Below are positions 43,401 to 56,006 of a stretch of DNA of 64,000 bases, piece by piece. Made by a program: the position numbers and the translations under genes. The stretch comes from Poa pratensis (taxonomy: Eukaryota > Streptophyta > Magnoliopsida > Poales > Poaceae). Numbering within the stretch: the stretch's first letter is position 1; every line of letters starts with the position of its first letter. The notes beneath the pieces are model-generated. The model was not told where the DNA came from, did no database searches, and was given only the letters and a program-made list of their open reading frames with translations. The stretch spans positions 29,323,351 through 29,387,350 of the forward strand of contig CAMZMU010000115.1 in the NCBI GenBank assembly GCA_947311845.1, read 5' to 3'.

Positions 43401-45675
43401 CTTCACATGCTTACTTTTAAATTCTAAAATGTGTATTCATTATAAACTGCAATATTCTAATTTCAATAATGATTAATTAAAATGATACTCTATTTAAGAA
43501 AATAATTAATAGGATTATTTTCATAATTTTGAAAATAAAGTTATAAGCTTATGAAATTGTTCTACTATTATTTAATAATCACTTCAAATAAATAAAAATC
43601 CAACAACACTTTGAACCACTAAGTTTCCTTTGAATAAATGTTTCACATACTTCATTTACTACTTAATTTCCTTTCATTTATATTTTGGTTAAGTAAAGAA
43701 AAATTGGAAACAACTTAAAAATTCATAACTAAATCGTTTTAAATCAGAATAATACAAATAATATACCAAAATGATCAGAAAAATAAAATTTATCAGTTTG
43801 TCTAAATAAAATGTTTGTTTGACTAAAGTTGAATCATTTTAAAATTGAAACTACAATTTGGTTATTATTTGAAATATGGAATTAATTTAAAATGCTAATT
43901 TAGATACATTTTAATTTCATGTAAATTGTTTCACATGTTCTTTATAAACATAAAGATGATGATCAACCCCAAAATAACCATTTAGTATTATGATGTTGTT
44001 TTATTTTACCCTTATGCTTAATATGGTATTTGTAGTTAAAGTTTAAAATTCATCATTCTTGTGAAGTGAACTTGAAGATAAAACAAATCTAAAAGTAATC
44101 ACCAAACTCAAACAACCCTCAACCATCAAGAGTTAATTATGGGCTTTAGGACGATGCATCTCATACTTATGCATAATAGCATATTGCTTCTTCAAACATT
44201 AGTCCTTACCGGACCAATGGCGTTCTTTCCAGATGTTGGAGTCTTTATTATATCGAAGACCTTGGCTGCATAATCTTGCAGTCAAAAAGGCAAGTTCACT
44301 CTTGCTCATGTCCTACTTGATTATGTTTATCAAAGTAAATGAAAAATACTATGGTTTATCATTGCATGAAAAAGAAAAAAAACTATCTTCGAATGATGTG
44401 AATTGCTATATATATATATTGTTGGCTGGCAGATGGAACGATGGAATGATGTGGTTGGTGGAGGTTCCATTTGCACGGGAAAGTATTACCTAGGACTTAA
44501 GAACCAATGCCGTCAGCGTTCTTGCGCCGAAAATGAAGCGTTAACCATGAGACTTGGAATGGGACGGGAAAGTCATCTGTGATCTTTTCCCTTTCGCATG
44601 TCAACGGGCAGCCAGAGCCGTACGCTGTAGATCTAGTGCGACTACATGCACATGGGTGGGACCCCTTAATGCCCACGGACTCTGGTGTCTATGATGGTCT
44701 GCAAGAGGACACCTAGGTATCTATCGTGAGGGGTAGAACCAGGGGTGATTCTGCTATGCATGAATTGGGTGGGCATGCGGGGTTGTTGGAGAAGCACGGC
44801 GAATGGCTTGGATCAACGACTGGGCCCCACACCAAGGAAGTGTGGACGGGAAAGACTCGCCCGGTTGTGCAACAAGGCGTTGGTCTCTTATGGGTAAAGT
44901 AACGCACCTCTGCAGAGTGTAAAAATGTGACATGTTACTCCACGTTCCAGGAAGGAACGGCGAACGCTGCAGGAAAGGAGGCTCCTCAAGGCCCTAGCAC
45001 CTGTGAATCGATGACGGGCATAGTTTTCTGAAGATAAAATAAATCTTTTCCTAAAAATGTTTTACAAAGTTATGCATGTTCATCCATGACCTTTTGGGAT
45101 GGATGGTAGCTAGTGCATAAAACACCTCATTCCTATTATATGAACTTGCTGAGTAACGCTCGTGTTGCTCACTCTTTCCTCCGTTGACCCATGCTTAGAT
45201 TATTGGAGACAGCAGAAGAAGGACAGGAATCCATAAATCAACCTGGTGGAGTCTGCCGACTAATGAGTAGCGACAACGGTGCAACGGTGGACACGTCGAC
45301 AGCAATACCTATAAACAAGACAACTATAATTGGATGGAGGAGCACAACTCCAGACAAAGATATTCCAGATGGATAGATTAGGGCTGTGACAACAGCAGTA
45401 GTGGATTAAGAGTTAGAAGTAGAGCTGGTATCCAGCTTAGTGCTTCGACTTGAGTCTTTCGGGAGTTTCATTTGCACGAAACCTACTTCTGTTTGGAAAG
45501 GAGGTTCTCGAGATTTTGTACTAAATAGTGTTGTTATCCTATAGTGTTACCTTGGACCGGCTATGTTTCTGTTGTACTACTCTGAAGGATGTAATATTTA
45601 CGGAATGGTCCTTCCGTGAGTATTATGTCAACGACTTGTACACTACAACATGCAGTGGTGTGCTGGGTCATTACA
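40426..45675 (+). repeat. LTR 1 of the array
   Basis: Starts TGTAACATCC and ends GGTCATTACA. A GC-rich gene-like island lies at 42350-42980 within otherwise AT-rich sequence. Confidence 0.95.
42354..42980 (+). other. GC-rich, gene-like island inside LTR 1
   Basis: An ORF (42377-42751) contains ELRRDALELLHALLSLLDKL and VEDGFVVVKRPR and ends at a GTGAGC donor-like site (42749-42754). CT-rich sequence with AAACCCTAACCCTAGC lies within it. It may be promoter plus transcribed leader, or a captured exon. Equivalents are at 50143-50770 and 57933-58560. Confidence 0.45.
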
Positions 45676-48217
45676 GGTGGTATCAGAGCGAACGACCTTA
45701 GGATTAAAACCCTTTTAGGAGACTTGTAGGTTGGTAAGACTATAGGGGGTTATTATATTTAGCTAAGCTCTATATTTCTACAACTATGATGGTTATTCAC
45801 CTGAGAATAATACTGTCATACTTGTATACACATTTCCTTACCCAACTGGAGTATATATTCTTATTTACTATTCTATAGAAATAGCGTTCATCTACCTTAA
45901 TTATTTTTAACCTGGTATGATCAGTTAAGATTGTTCTGTATCAGTTGATACACCAAATGGATTAAATCCACGTCAGTATTACTTATAGGGTATCATTGAT
46001 AGCCTTATCCTATGAAGTAGAACTCTATCATAAGTTCGTGATGGAGGAAGTTAGAAAATGTTTGATGATAGTGGTAAATCATCGACATTCAACTATGAAA
46101 AGTATGCCAATTCCCCAATGATGAAGTTCAAAGGGGATTCACCTGAGTATAGTATAAAGTGTTAAGTAAATTAGGAGATGCATAAACAATGACGGGAGCT
46201 ACACTACTACTTCTGATGTATCATGAGTAACTACATGAAGGATCTGGATATGTTCACAAATAGATGTTCTAGCCAGACGGAAGATCCAAGTTACATGGAG
46301 TTTAGTTCCATAGGAAACAAAGCCTTACCACAACTACTCTTTGAGTACTTTGTCTTAGGATTACCCCGTTGCAAATGGGCAACTGGTGTAAATACGGAGG
46401 CAAAAAGTTGTTTTAGCATAGGACTATAAGGTAATATATACCTATCTTGTAGTGTATAGCATCTAAGCCTGGGTACTTGAGATGTTTTCACTCAATGTAC
46501 TACTTATTTTACGGGCTTATGTTGCATGATTGATTTATGACTGCATTTGCGATTTATTGGATCTTATTGGATTTTTGATTGGCTAGGTTGGTACATGAAG
46601 TTAGAATTTGATGTACAATGGCATGATTGTTACATTGAGTTCTTTTCTTGATGTTACTAATCTAGAGCTAGATAGGATTCGTGTAAGGGAGAGACGTGTT
46701 TTCAGAAGTTTTAAACAACAATGAAAGCTTTTGAAGAGATGGAAGTCAAGATGACTGAAGTAAATGAAGCTACACGTGGTGATAGACCACAATCCACATC
46801 ATATTTGGATTGGAGATCAGCATCATCAGAACATGGAAGGATGGAGGAACTACGATAGATCAAGGAAGAATATAATCACCATTTGGAAGAGGGCTTACTG
46901 AAGATGATATAGTGAAGGATATCAAGCGAGAACTGAAAAACGATGGAAGAAGCCGCAGTATGTAGTCATATATAGTTGGAAGTTGTCGTAACTTGACGGA
47001 AGAAATGGGTGTTGGAAGTCATAATGCACAATTAAACTCTGGAAAAAGATCAAGAAGAAGTAGTACATGACTTATATGTCTAAAAGAGTCATGAAGTTGG
47101 TGGTAGAGGAGTATGAAGCAACAAATTCAATACTTAGAGGACAACAACAAAGTATGATATTTAAGCTAGGCAAGATAGTTGTATCATTGAGATCAAGGGG
47201 TATGACTCCAACGTTCAATGTTACAACGGACACACATCAGAATCATGGGAAATAAGTTCATTGATTGCCGGAGTCCATGGAGTTAGTTAGTTGGAAGGTG
47301 ACCAACAGAGACGGGTGATGTCGGGAAATAGTGAAGTAAGGGCCTAATCAATGTCAATATATAGTGGGATCGATGGCCATATGATTGACATCCTCAGTTT
47401 AAGGACTCCGATGGAGGTTGAACTAACCAGATTGAAGAAACATATCGTCTGATCAACCAAAATGAAGGAATCAGATCCAGCAGCAGACATATGAAGAGTT
47501 GTTATATCAGTAGAGTTTTGACTAGATGTCCAACGACCTATACCAATTTAGACATAACGTACCTTTTCTGCAAACCATTTTGCAAAAGTTTCTTTCTTAA
47601 CACTCTTCAACAAAGTGGAGATTAACAAAACCAAGTTGTTGAACTATTTTAGTCAATAGATTAACAAAACTAAGTTGTTGAACTACTTTTGCTATTGAAG
47701 GGTCATTCTTTGGTTCTAACCAAGAGTATGACGGAGAAAATGTGTTAACAAAATCTTTTAGTAGTACAGACCACACTACCACTTTACATCACTAGGATGA
47801 GAGTTTCATTAAGATTCCAGATGACACGAGAAAAAGAAGACTCCACTAAGTTAGTCCTAAGTTGTAAACCTCAATGTCAACCTTATGTGATTGGACTAGG
47901 TTCTGTGACATTGTTTTGGTTTTCTGAAAGAGTTATAAAATATATACCTTAGTGAGACTAATTTAAATCCTTAATATTTTCCAAATAAGAGGTTAGTTAT
48001 TAAGTGAGAAGTCTTGATACGATTACTAGTAGAACCAACAAGCATTAAACAAAGTCTTGATCCATGGAGTTTGCAGGAAAAGAGATCCAAGAGTGGATTG
48101 TACCAGAAGGATTCATGGAGTTCGATAACTGCTATTTGATTCATAAGTCTCATCTTCAATCCGAAACGTAAGAGAGTGCGAACTTCGAGGACGAAGTTTT
48201 GTTTTAGTAGGGGAGAC
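45676..48217 (+). other. Internal region 1 of the array
   Basis: The primer site TGGTATCAGAGC is at 45678-45689, two bases after the LTR. The region holds only short ORFs (up to about 68 codons, at 46223-46429) with no recognised domain. A polypurine tract AGTAGGGGAGAC directly precedes LTR 2. Confidence 0.85.
45678..45689 (+). other. tRNA-Met primer-binding site (first)
   Basis: TGGTATCAGAGC, the complement of the initiator tRNA-Met 3' end, used by many plant LTR elements. Confidence 0.95.
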
Positions 48218-51200
48218 TGTAACATCCTAGGATTTAGAGTCCCAAATTAGAGTGGACACACATGTGTGCATTGCATTCATGCATAAGAAAATCCGAAGAA
48301 TTTTCGCGCAAATAATTTTAAAACACTAAGTGCTTGAAGTTTCACTTGAGTTGGTGGAATTGAAGTAGATCATCGATTTGAGCGTTACAAACTTTGAGAT
48401 GATCTTGGCTTAAAACCTATTTTTGGGTAGAGAGGTATTCGATAAAATTGTTAAACCCAGTGGGAATATATCTTGTTACATCAAAACATTACCTCAGGAG
48501 TGTAACATAAATCTAGTTATTCTTAGGTATCATCTTGTCTAACCTTATATGTTAGACATATCTCTAGTAGATGGAAATCATTCTAGTCTTACAGACAAAT
48601 TGAATTACCTAAAATCTTAACAAAGATCTTTTCACCTTATCTAGTGAATCTTAACTTCTTATTTCCTAATCTTCTTGAAGTTATGCAACCAGGGAAGCAT
48701 CTCAAGAAAAGAGGTAAAGTCAACAAGAAGATTATGAAGAAGGATTGATTAGATATGCATAGTAGTGCTATGCCAATCTATCACTGAGACAATGGGAATT
48801 CTTGCATCTGTTATGTTCTTATTAATTTCTCAAGAAATAGTGTGATATTCCAATGTTTGTGTTATATAGAAGTAGTTGGGTGACAAGCTTTGCAACCTTG
48901 TTAACAAATCACTTTTGTATGCTCAAACAATTGAGTGTCATATACAAATAAACAAAAGGACATATAATACATGGTATTTCTCCAAGAGTATGATTATCAG
49001 GGAGAAAGTAAAGTCAAAGCATAAAACCATATGATCATCATCCATATGTAATCATCACATGAGTTAACTCTCAAATTCATGTGAGTGTGGACATGTCTCA
49101 TAAGAGAGGGGTTCACAAGTTCATCATGATCATTTGGCTTATTCAAGATTCATTCTCAAGAGGAGATAAATCTGGTCATGTGGTAAATGGAACCACATGG
49201 ACTACTTAGTCAGCAATTGTTTTAGCAACTTGCTTCTATAGAAACAAGATCATCTATTTTATTCAAAGGAGTATATCATCCTTTTGATCATCAGAATGAG
49301 CTATGGAATTAAGCAAGATTCTGTTCTCATCATTTTACCCATTTATCCTACCATAAGACCTGACTTCAGGCAGGATATCTTCTCTTGTGTATCCACAACA
49401 ATTGATCATGTTTTCACATGATTTAATTGTCAGGTATCACAAGCCAAAGCCACTAGGGCCATATTTTGTGCTTGGCATGAATTTGAATTGAAACACTGTG
49501 TATACTCTTTGTAGTCACCACAGTAAGCAAATCATGTTATATTGCTGGACAACAATTTGATGTTGTTCAGGAATCAATAAGGCACTCAGAACAAGTTTGA
49601 ATATTTATCTGGAGCAGAAGACAAGGAAGAAACTATCCTTAGCATTTGGAAATAATATAAAACCACAAATAAAAAGCATAACAAAATAAATCAATTGTTA
49701 TAAAAGTACACAATAAGAACAGAGTTCATAAACTATAAATTTTATTAAAAGAGATAATTCCATATATGTTCAAATTCACTTTAAGTTTAAGTGCATTTAA
49801 AACACACAAAGGATTAAAAATCCAAGTTTTAAATAAACTTATTTGTAAAATCTACACATACTATAAAAGGAAATAAATCAAAATAGGTACAAATTCATTC
49901 CCAAATATTAAATGAATTCAAAATACTCTAAATATTCAAATTTCAGTACTGAAATGAACTTCCTTGTGAAATTCTAAATATTCTAGGACTATTCTGTAAG
50001 AGTTTCTGTTACAAAAGGGTCCTCAAATCATTTAAACAGAAACCAGGGGCTTGTTTATACTGTTCTTGTTATTTCCCGGAAATCTAGGGGGTTTTCCGTA
50101 AATTTGTTTTTTCTTTCTTCTTCCTCCTCGCCAGAAGGACGAGAAGACCGCCGTGTCGATGCCGCCGTGCCACCTCCTCCCTGCCTGCTTGCTCCCGCGG
50201 ATAAGGACCCCGAAGACGTCTGCATCTCGCCCTCTACTCACTCGCTCGCCTCGTCTTCTCTCTCTTCCTCTCTCTGGAGCCAAACGAGCTCAAACCCTAA
50301 CCCTAGCTTTCTCGGGTCGCTGGCAGTTGCCGCCGCTCTGAGCTACGCCGAGATCCGGTGAGACGCCCTGGAGCTTCGTCATGCTCTCCTCTCCCTCTTG
50401 GACAAGTTGTGCGTGCTGGGAAGCTCGGAGGGAGACGTATTGCTCCGTCTTCTCCAAGTCCGGCCGCCGGCTGTCGAGGATGGGTTCGTCGTCGTCAAGC
50501 GTCCCCGTGCCGTTCCGAGCCCTCCTCTGTGCTCGTGGTGAGCCTAGCTATCTTCCCATGCCCTTAATTTCTTCAATTGCGTGCTGGGTAGTCGCCGTGC
50601 CGTGCACTGTCTCCGGCCGCCGCGGAAGCTCGTCGCCGAGCAAGCTCCGGCGACCATTTTGGAGCGGCGCCGCCATCATTTGGTTCGTCTATGTTTGCTC
50701 TAGCCAGTCCGTGCCTTCGTTCTTCCCAATTTGTTCCGAATCGTCGAATCTGTGCTCGGCATGGAGATGAACTCCATTGCTGACGTCAGCATGACGTCAG
50801 CGGACCAATCAGAAGTTTTCTTGAATTTCTTTTAAAAAAATAAATAGGAATATGACATGTGGGACCAGTTGTCAGATTTTTAATCATTTCCTAAAATGTT
50901 TTCTGTAATTATTAAAACTATGACAAGTGGGACCAACTCATTTTAAATATTCCAAAAATAATTTAAATTGCTTAAACTTTGAAAATTGATAACTAATTCA
51001 TACTAAATCATAAAAATACAAACAATACCTCAAAATATGCACAAAAATAAATCTATAGATTTGTATCAATGAAATTTGTGTTTGAATAAATTTGAATTTA
51101 TAAAAATGAAATAACTATTTACTTATTCTTTTAATTATGAAGATAAATAAAAATGCTAATTGGAATGTATTTTAACTCAATTCAAAAATGCTTCACATGC

Positions 51201-53465
51201 TTACTTTTAAATTCTAAAATGTGTATTCATTATAAACTGCAATATTCTAATTTCAATAATGATTAATTAAAATGATACTCTATTTAAGAAAATAATTAAT
51301 AGGATTATTTTCATAATTTTGAAAATAAAGTTATAAGGTTATGAAATTGTTCTACTATTATTTAATAATCACTTCAAATAAATAAAAATCCAACAACACT
51401 TTGAACCACTAAGTTTCCTTTGAATAAATGTTTCACATACTTCATTTACTACTTAATTTCCTTTCATTTATATTTTGGTTAAGTAAAGAAAAATTGGAAA
51501 CAACTTAAAAATTCATAACTAAATCGTTTTAAATCAGAATAATACAAATAATATACCAAAATGATCAGAAAAATAAAATTTATCAGTTTGTCTAAATAAA
51601 ATGTTTGTTTGACTAAAGTTGAATCATTTTAAAATTGAAACTACAATTTGGTTATTATTTGAAATATGGAATTAATTTAAAATGCTAATTTAGATACATT
51701 TTAATTTCATGTAAATTGTTTCACATGTTCTTTATAAACATAAAGATGATGATCAACCCCAAAATAACCATTTAGTATTATGATGTTGTTTTATTTTACC
51801 CTTATGCTTAATATGGTATTTGTAGTTAAAGTTTAAAATTCATCATTCTTGTGAAGTGAACTTGAAGATAAAACAAATCTAAAAGTAATCACCAAACTCA
51901 AACAACCCTCAACCATCAAGAGTTAATTATGGGCTTTAGGACGATGCATCTCATACTTATGCATAATAGCATATTGCTTCTTCAAACATTAGTCCTTACC
52001 GGACCAATGGCGTTCTTTCCAGATGTTGGAGTCTTTATTATATCGAAGACCTTGGCTGCATAATCTTGCAGTCAAAAAGGCAAGTTCACTCTTGCTCATG
52101 TCCTACTTGATTATGTTTATCAAAGTAAATGAAAAATACTATGGTTTATCATTGCATGAAAAAGAAAAAAAACTATCTTCGAATGATGTGAATTGCTTAT
52201 ATATATATTGTTGGCTGGCAGATGGAACGATGGAATGATGTGGTTGGTGGAGGTTCCATTTGCACGGGAAAGTATTACCTAGGACTTAAGAACCAATGCC
52301 GTCAGCGTTCTTGCGCCGAAAATGAAGCGTTAACCATGAGACTTGGAATGGGACGGGAAAGTCATCTGTGATCTTTTCCCTTTCGCATGTCAACGGGCAG
52401 CCAGAGCCGTACGCTGTAGATCTAGTGCGACTACATGCACATGGGTGGGACCCCTTAATGCCCACGGACTCTGGTGTCTATGATGGTCTGCAAGAGGACA
52501 CCTAGGTATCTATCGTGAGGGGTAGAACCAGGGGTGATTCTGCTATGCATGAATTGGGTGGGCATGCGGGGTTGTTGGAGAAACACGGCGAATGGCTTGG
52601 ATCAACGACTGGGCCCCACACCAAAGGAAGTGTGGACGGGAAAGACTCGCCCGGTTGTGCAACAAGGCGTTGGTCTCTTATGGGTAAAGTAACGCACCTC
52701 TGCAGAGTGTAAAAATGTGACATGTTACTCCACGTTCCAGGAAGGAACGGCGAACGCTGCAGGAAAGGAGGCTCCTCAAGGCCCTAGCACCTGTGAATCG
52801 ATGACGGGCATAGTTTTCTGAAGATAAAATAAATCTTTTCCTAAAAATGTTTTACAAAGTTATGCATGTTCATCCATGACCTTTTGGGATGGATGGTAGC
52901 TAGTGCATAAAACACCTCATTCCTATTATATGAACTTGCTGAGTAACGCTCGTGTTGCTCACTCTTTCCTCCGTTGACCCCTGCTTAGATTATTGGAGAC
53001 AGCAGAAGAAGGACAGGAATCCATAAATCAACCTGGTGGAGTCTGCCGACTAATGAGTAGCGACAACGGTGCAATGGTGGACACGTCGACATCAATACCT
53101 ATAAACAAGACAACTATAATTGGATGGAGGAGCACAACTCCAGACAAAGATATTCTAGATGGATAGATTAGGGCTGTGACAACAGCAGTAGTGGATTAAG
53201 AGTTAGAAGTAGAGCTGGTATCCAGCTTAGTGCTTCGACTTGAGTCTTTCGGGAGTTTCATTTGCACGAAACCTACTTCTGTTTGGAAAGGAGGTTCTCG
53301 AGATTTTGTACTAAATAGTGTTGTTATCCTATAGTGTTACCTTGGACCGGCTATGTTTCTGTTGTACTACTCTGAAGGATGTAATATTTACGGAATGGTC
53401 CTTCCGTGAGTATTATGTCAACGACTTGTACACTACAACATGCAGTGGTGTGCTGGGTCATTACA
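48218..53465 (+). repeat. LTR 2 of the array (middle, mosaic)
   Basis: 5248 bp. Its 5' half shares most two-to-one variants with LTR 3, its 3' half shares most with LTR 1; the switch lies at about 50962-51060. The island ORF is broken here by a TGA at about 50359. Confidence 0.95.
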
Positions 53466-56006
53466 GGTGGTATCAGAGCGAACGACCTTAGGATTAAAAC
53501 CCTTTTAGGAGACTTGTAGGTTGGTAAGACTATAGGGGGTTATTATATTTAGCTAAGCTCTATATTTCTACAACTATGATGGTTATTCACCTGAGAATAA
53601 TACTGTCATACTTGTATACACATTTCCTTACCCAACTGGAGTAGATATTCTTATTTACTATTCTATAGAAATAGCGTTCATCTACCTTAATTATTTTTAA
53701 CCTGGTATGATCAGTTAAGATTGTTCTGTATCAGTTGATACACCAAATGGATTAAATCCACGTCAGTATTACTTATAGGGTATCATTGATAGCCTTATCC
53801 TATGAAGTAGAACTCTATCATAAGTTCGTGATGGAGGAAGTTAGAAAATGTTTGATGATAGTGGTAAATCATCGACATTCAACTATGAAAAGTATGCCAA
53901 TTCCCCAATGATGAAGTTCAAAGGGGATTCACCTGAGTATAGTATAAAGTGTTAAGTAAATTAGGAGATGCATAAACAATGACGGGAGCTACACTACTAC
54001 TTCTGATGTATCATGAGTAACTACATGAAGGATCTGGATATGTTCACAAATAGATGTTCTAGCCAGACGGAAGATCCAAGTTACATGGAGTTTAGTTCCA
54101 TAGGAAACAAAGCCTTACCACAACTACTCTTTGAGTACTTTGTCTTAGGATTACCCCGTTGCAAATGGGCAACTGGTGTAAATACGGAGGCAAAAAGTTG
54201 TTTTAGCATAGGACTATAAGGTAATATATACCTATCTTGTAGTGTATAGCATCTAAGCCTGGGTACTTGAGATGTTTTACTCAATGTACTACTTATTTTA
54301 CGGGCTTATGTTGCATGATTGATTTATGACTGCATTTGCGATTTATTGGATCTTATTGGATTTTTGATTGGCTAGGTTGGTACATGAAGTTAGAATTTGA
54401 TGTACAATGGCATGATTGTTACATTGAGTTCTTTTCTTGATGTTACTAATCTAGAGCTAGATAGGATTCGTGTAAGGGAGAGACGTGTTTTCAGAAGTTT
54501 CAAACAACAATGAAAGCTTTTGAAGAGATGGAAGTCAAGATGACCGAAGTAAATGAAGCTACACGTGGTGATAGACCACAATCCACATCATATTTGGATT
54601 GGAGATCAGCATCATCAGAACATGGAAGGATGGAGGAACTACGATAGATCAAGGAAGAATATAATCACCATTTGGAAGAGGGCTTACTGAAGATGATATA
54701 GTGAAGGATATCAAGCGAGAACTGAAAAACGATGGAAGAAGCCGCAGTATGTAGTCATATATAGTTGGAAGTTGTCGTAACTTGACGGAAGAAATGGGTG
54801 TTGGAAGTCATAAGGCACAATTAAACTCTGGAAAAAGATCAAGAAGAAGTAGTACATGACTTATATGTCTAAAAGAGTCATGAAGTTGGTGGTAGAGGAG
54901 TATGAAGCAACAAATTCAATACTTAGAGGACAACAACAAAGTATGATATTTAAGCAAGGCAAGATAGTTGTATCATTGAGATCAAGGGGTATGACTCCAA
55001 CGTTCAATGTTACAACGGACACACATCAGAATCATGGGAAATAAGTTCATTGATTGCCGGGAGTCCATGGAGTTAGTTAGTTGGAAGGTGACCAACAGAG
55101 ACGGGTGATGTCGGGAAATAGTGAAGTAAGGGCCTAATCAATGTCAATATATAGTGGGATCGATGGCCATATGATTGACATCCTCAGTTTAAGGACTCCG
55201 ATGGAGGTTGAACTAACCAGATTGAAGAAACATATCGTCTGATCAACCAAAATGAAGGAATCAGATCCAGCAGCAGACATATGAAGAGTTGTTATATCAG
55301 AGAGTTTTGACTAGATGTCCAACGACCTATACCAATTTAGACATAACGTACCTTTTCTGCAAACCATTTTGCAAAAGTTTCTTTCTTAACACTCTTCAAC
55401 AAAGTGGAGATTAACAAAACCAAGTTGTTGAACTATTTTAGTCAATAGATTAACAAAACTAAGTTGTTGAACTACTTTTGCTATTGAAGGGTCATTCTTT
55501 GGTTCTAACCAAGAGTATGACGGAGAAAATGTGTTAACAAAATCTTTTAGTAGTACAGACCACACTACCACTTTACATCACTAGGATGAGAGTTTCATTA
55601 AGATTCCAGATGACACGAGAAAAAGAAGACTCCACTAAGTTAGTCCTAAGTTGTAAACCTCAATGTCAACCTTATGTGATTGGACTAGGTTCTGTGACAT
55701 TGTTTTGGTTTTCTGAAAGAGTTATAAAATATATACCTTAGTGAGACTAATTTAAATCCTTAATATTTTCCAAATAAGAGGTTAGTTATTAAGTGAGAAG
55801 TCTTGATACGATTACTAGTAGAACCAACAAGCATTAAACAAAGTCTTGATCCATGGAGTTTGCAGGAAAAGAGATCCAAGAGTGGATTGTACCAGAAGGA
55901 TTCATGGAGTTCGATAACTGCTATTTGATTCATAAGTCTCATCTTCAATCCGAAACGTAAGAGAGTGCGAACTTCGAGGACGAAGTTTTGTTTTAGTAGG
56001 GGAGAC
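53466..56006 (+). other. Internal region 2 of the array
   Basis: 2541 bp, with about eight differences from internal region 1 by eye (~0.3%). Primer site at 53468-53479, polypurine tract just before 56007. No coding domain recognised. Confidence 0.85.
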
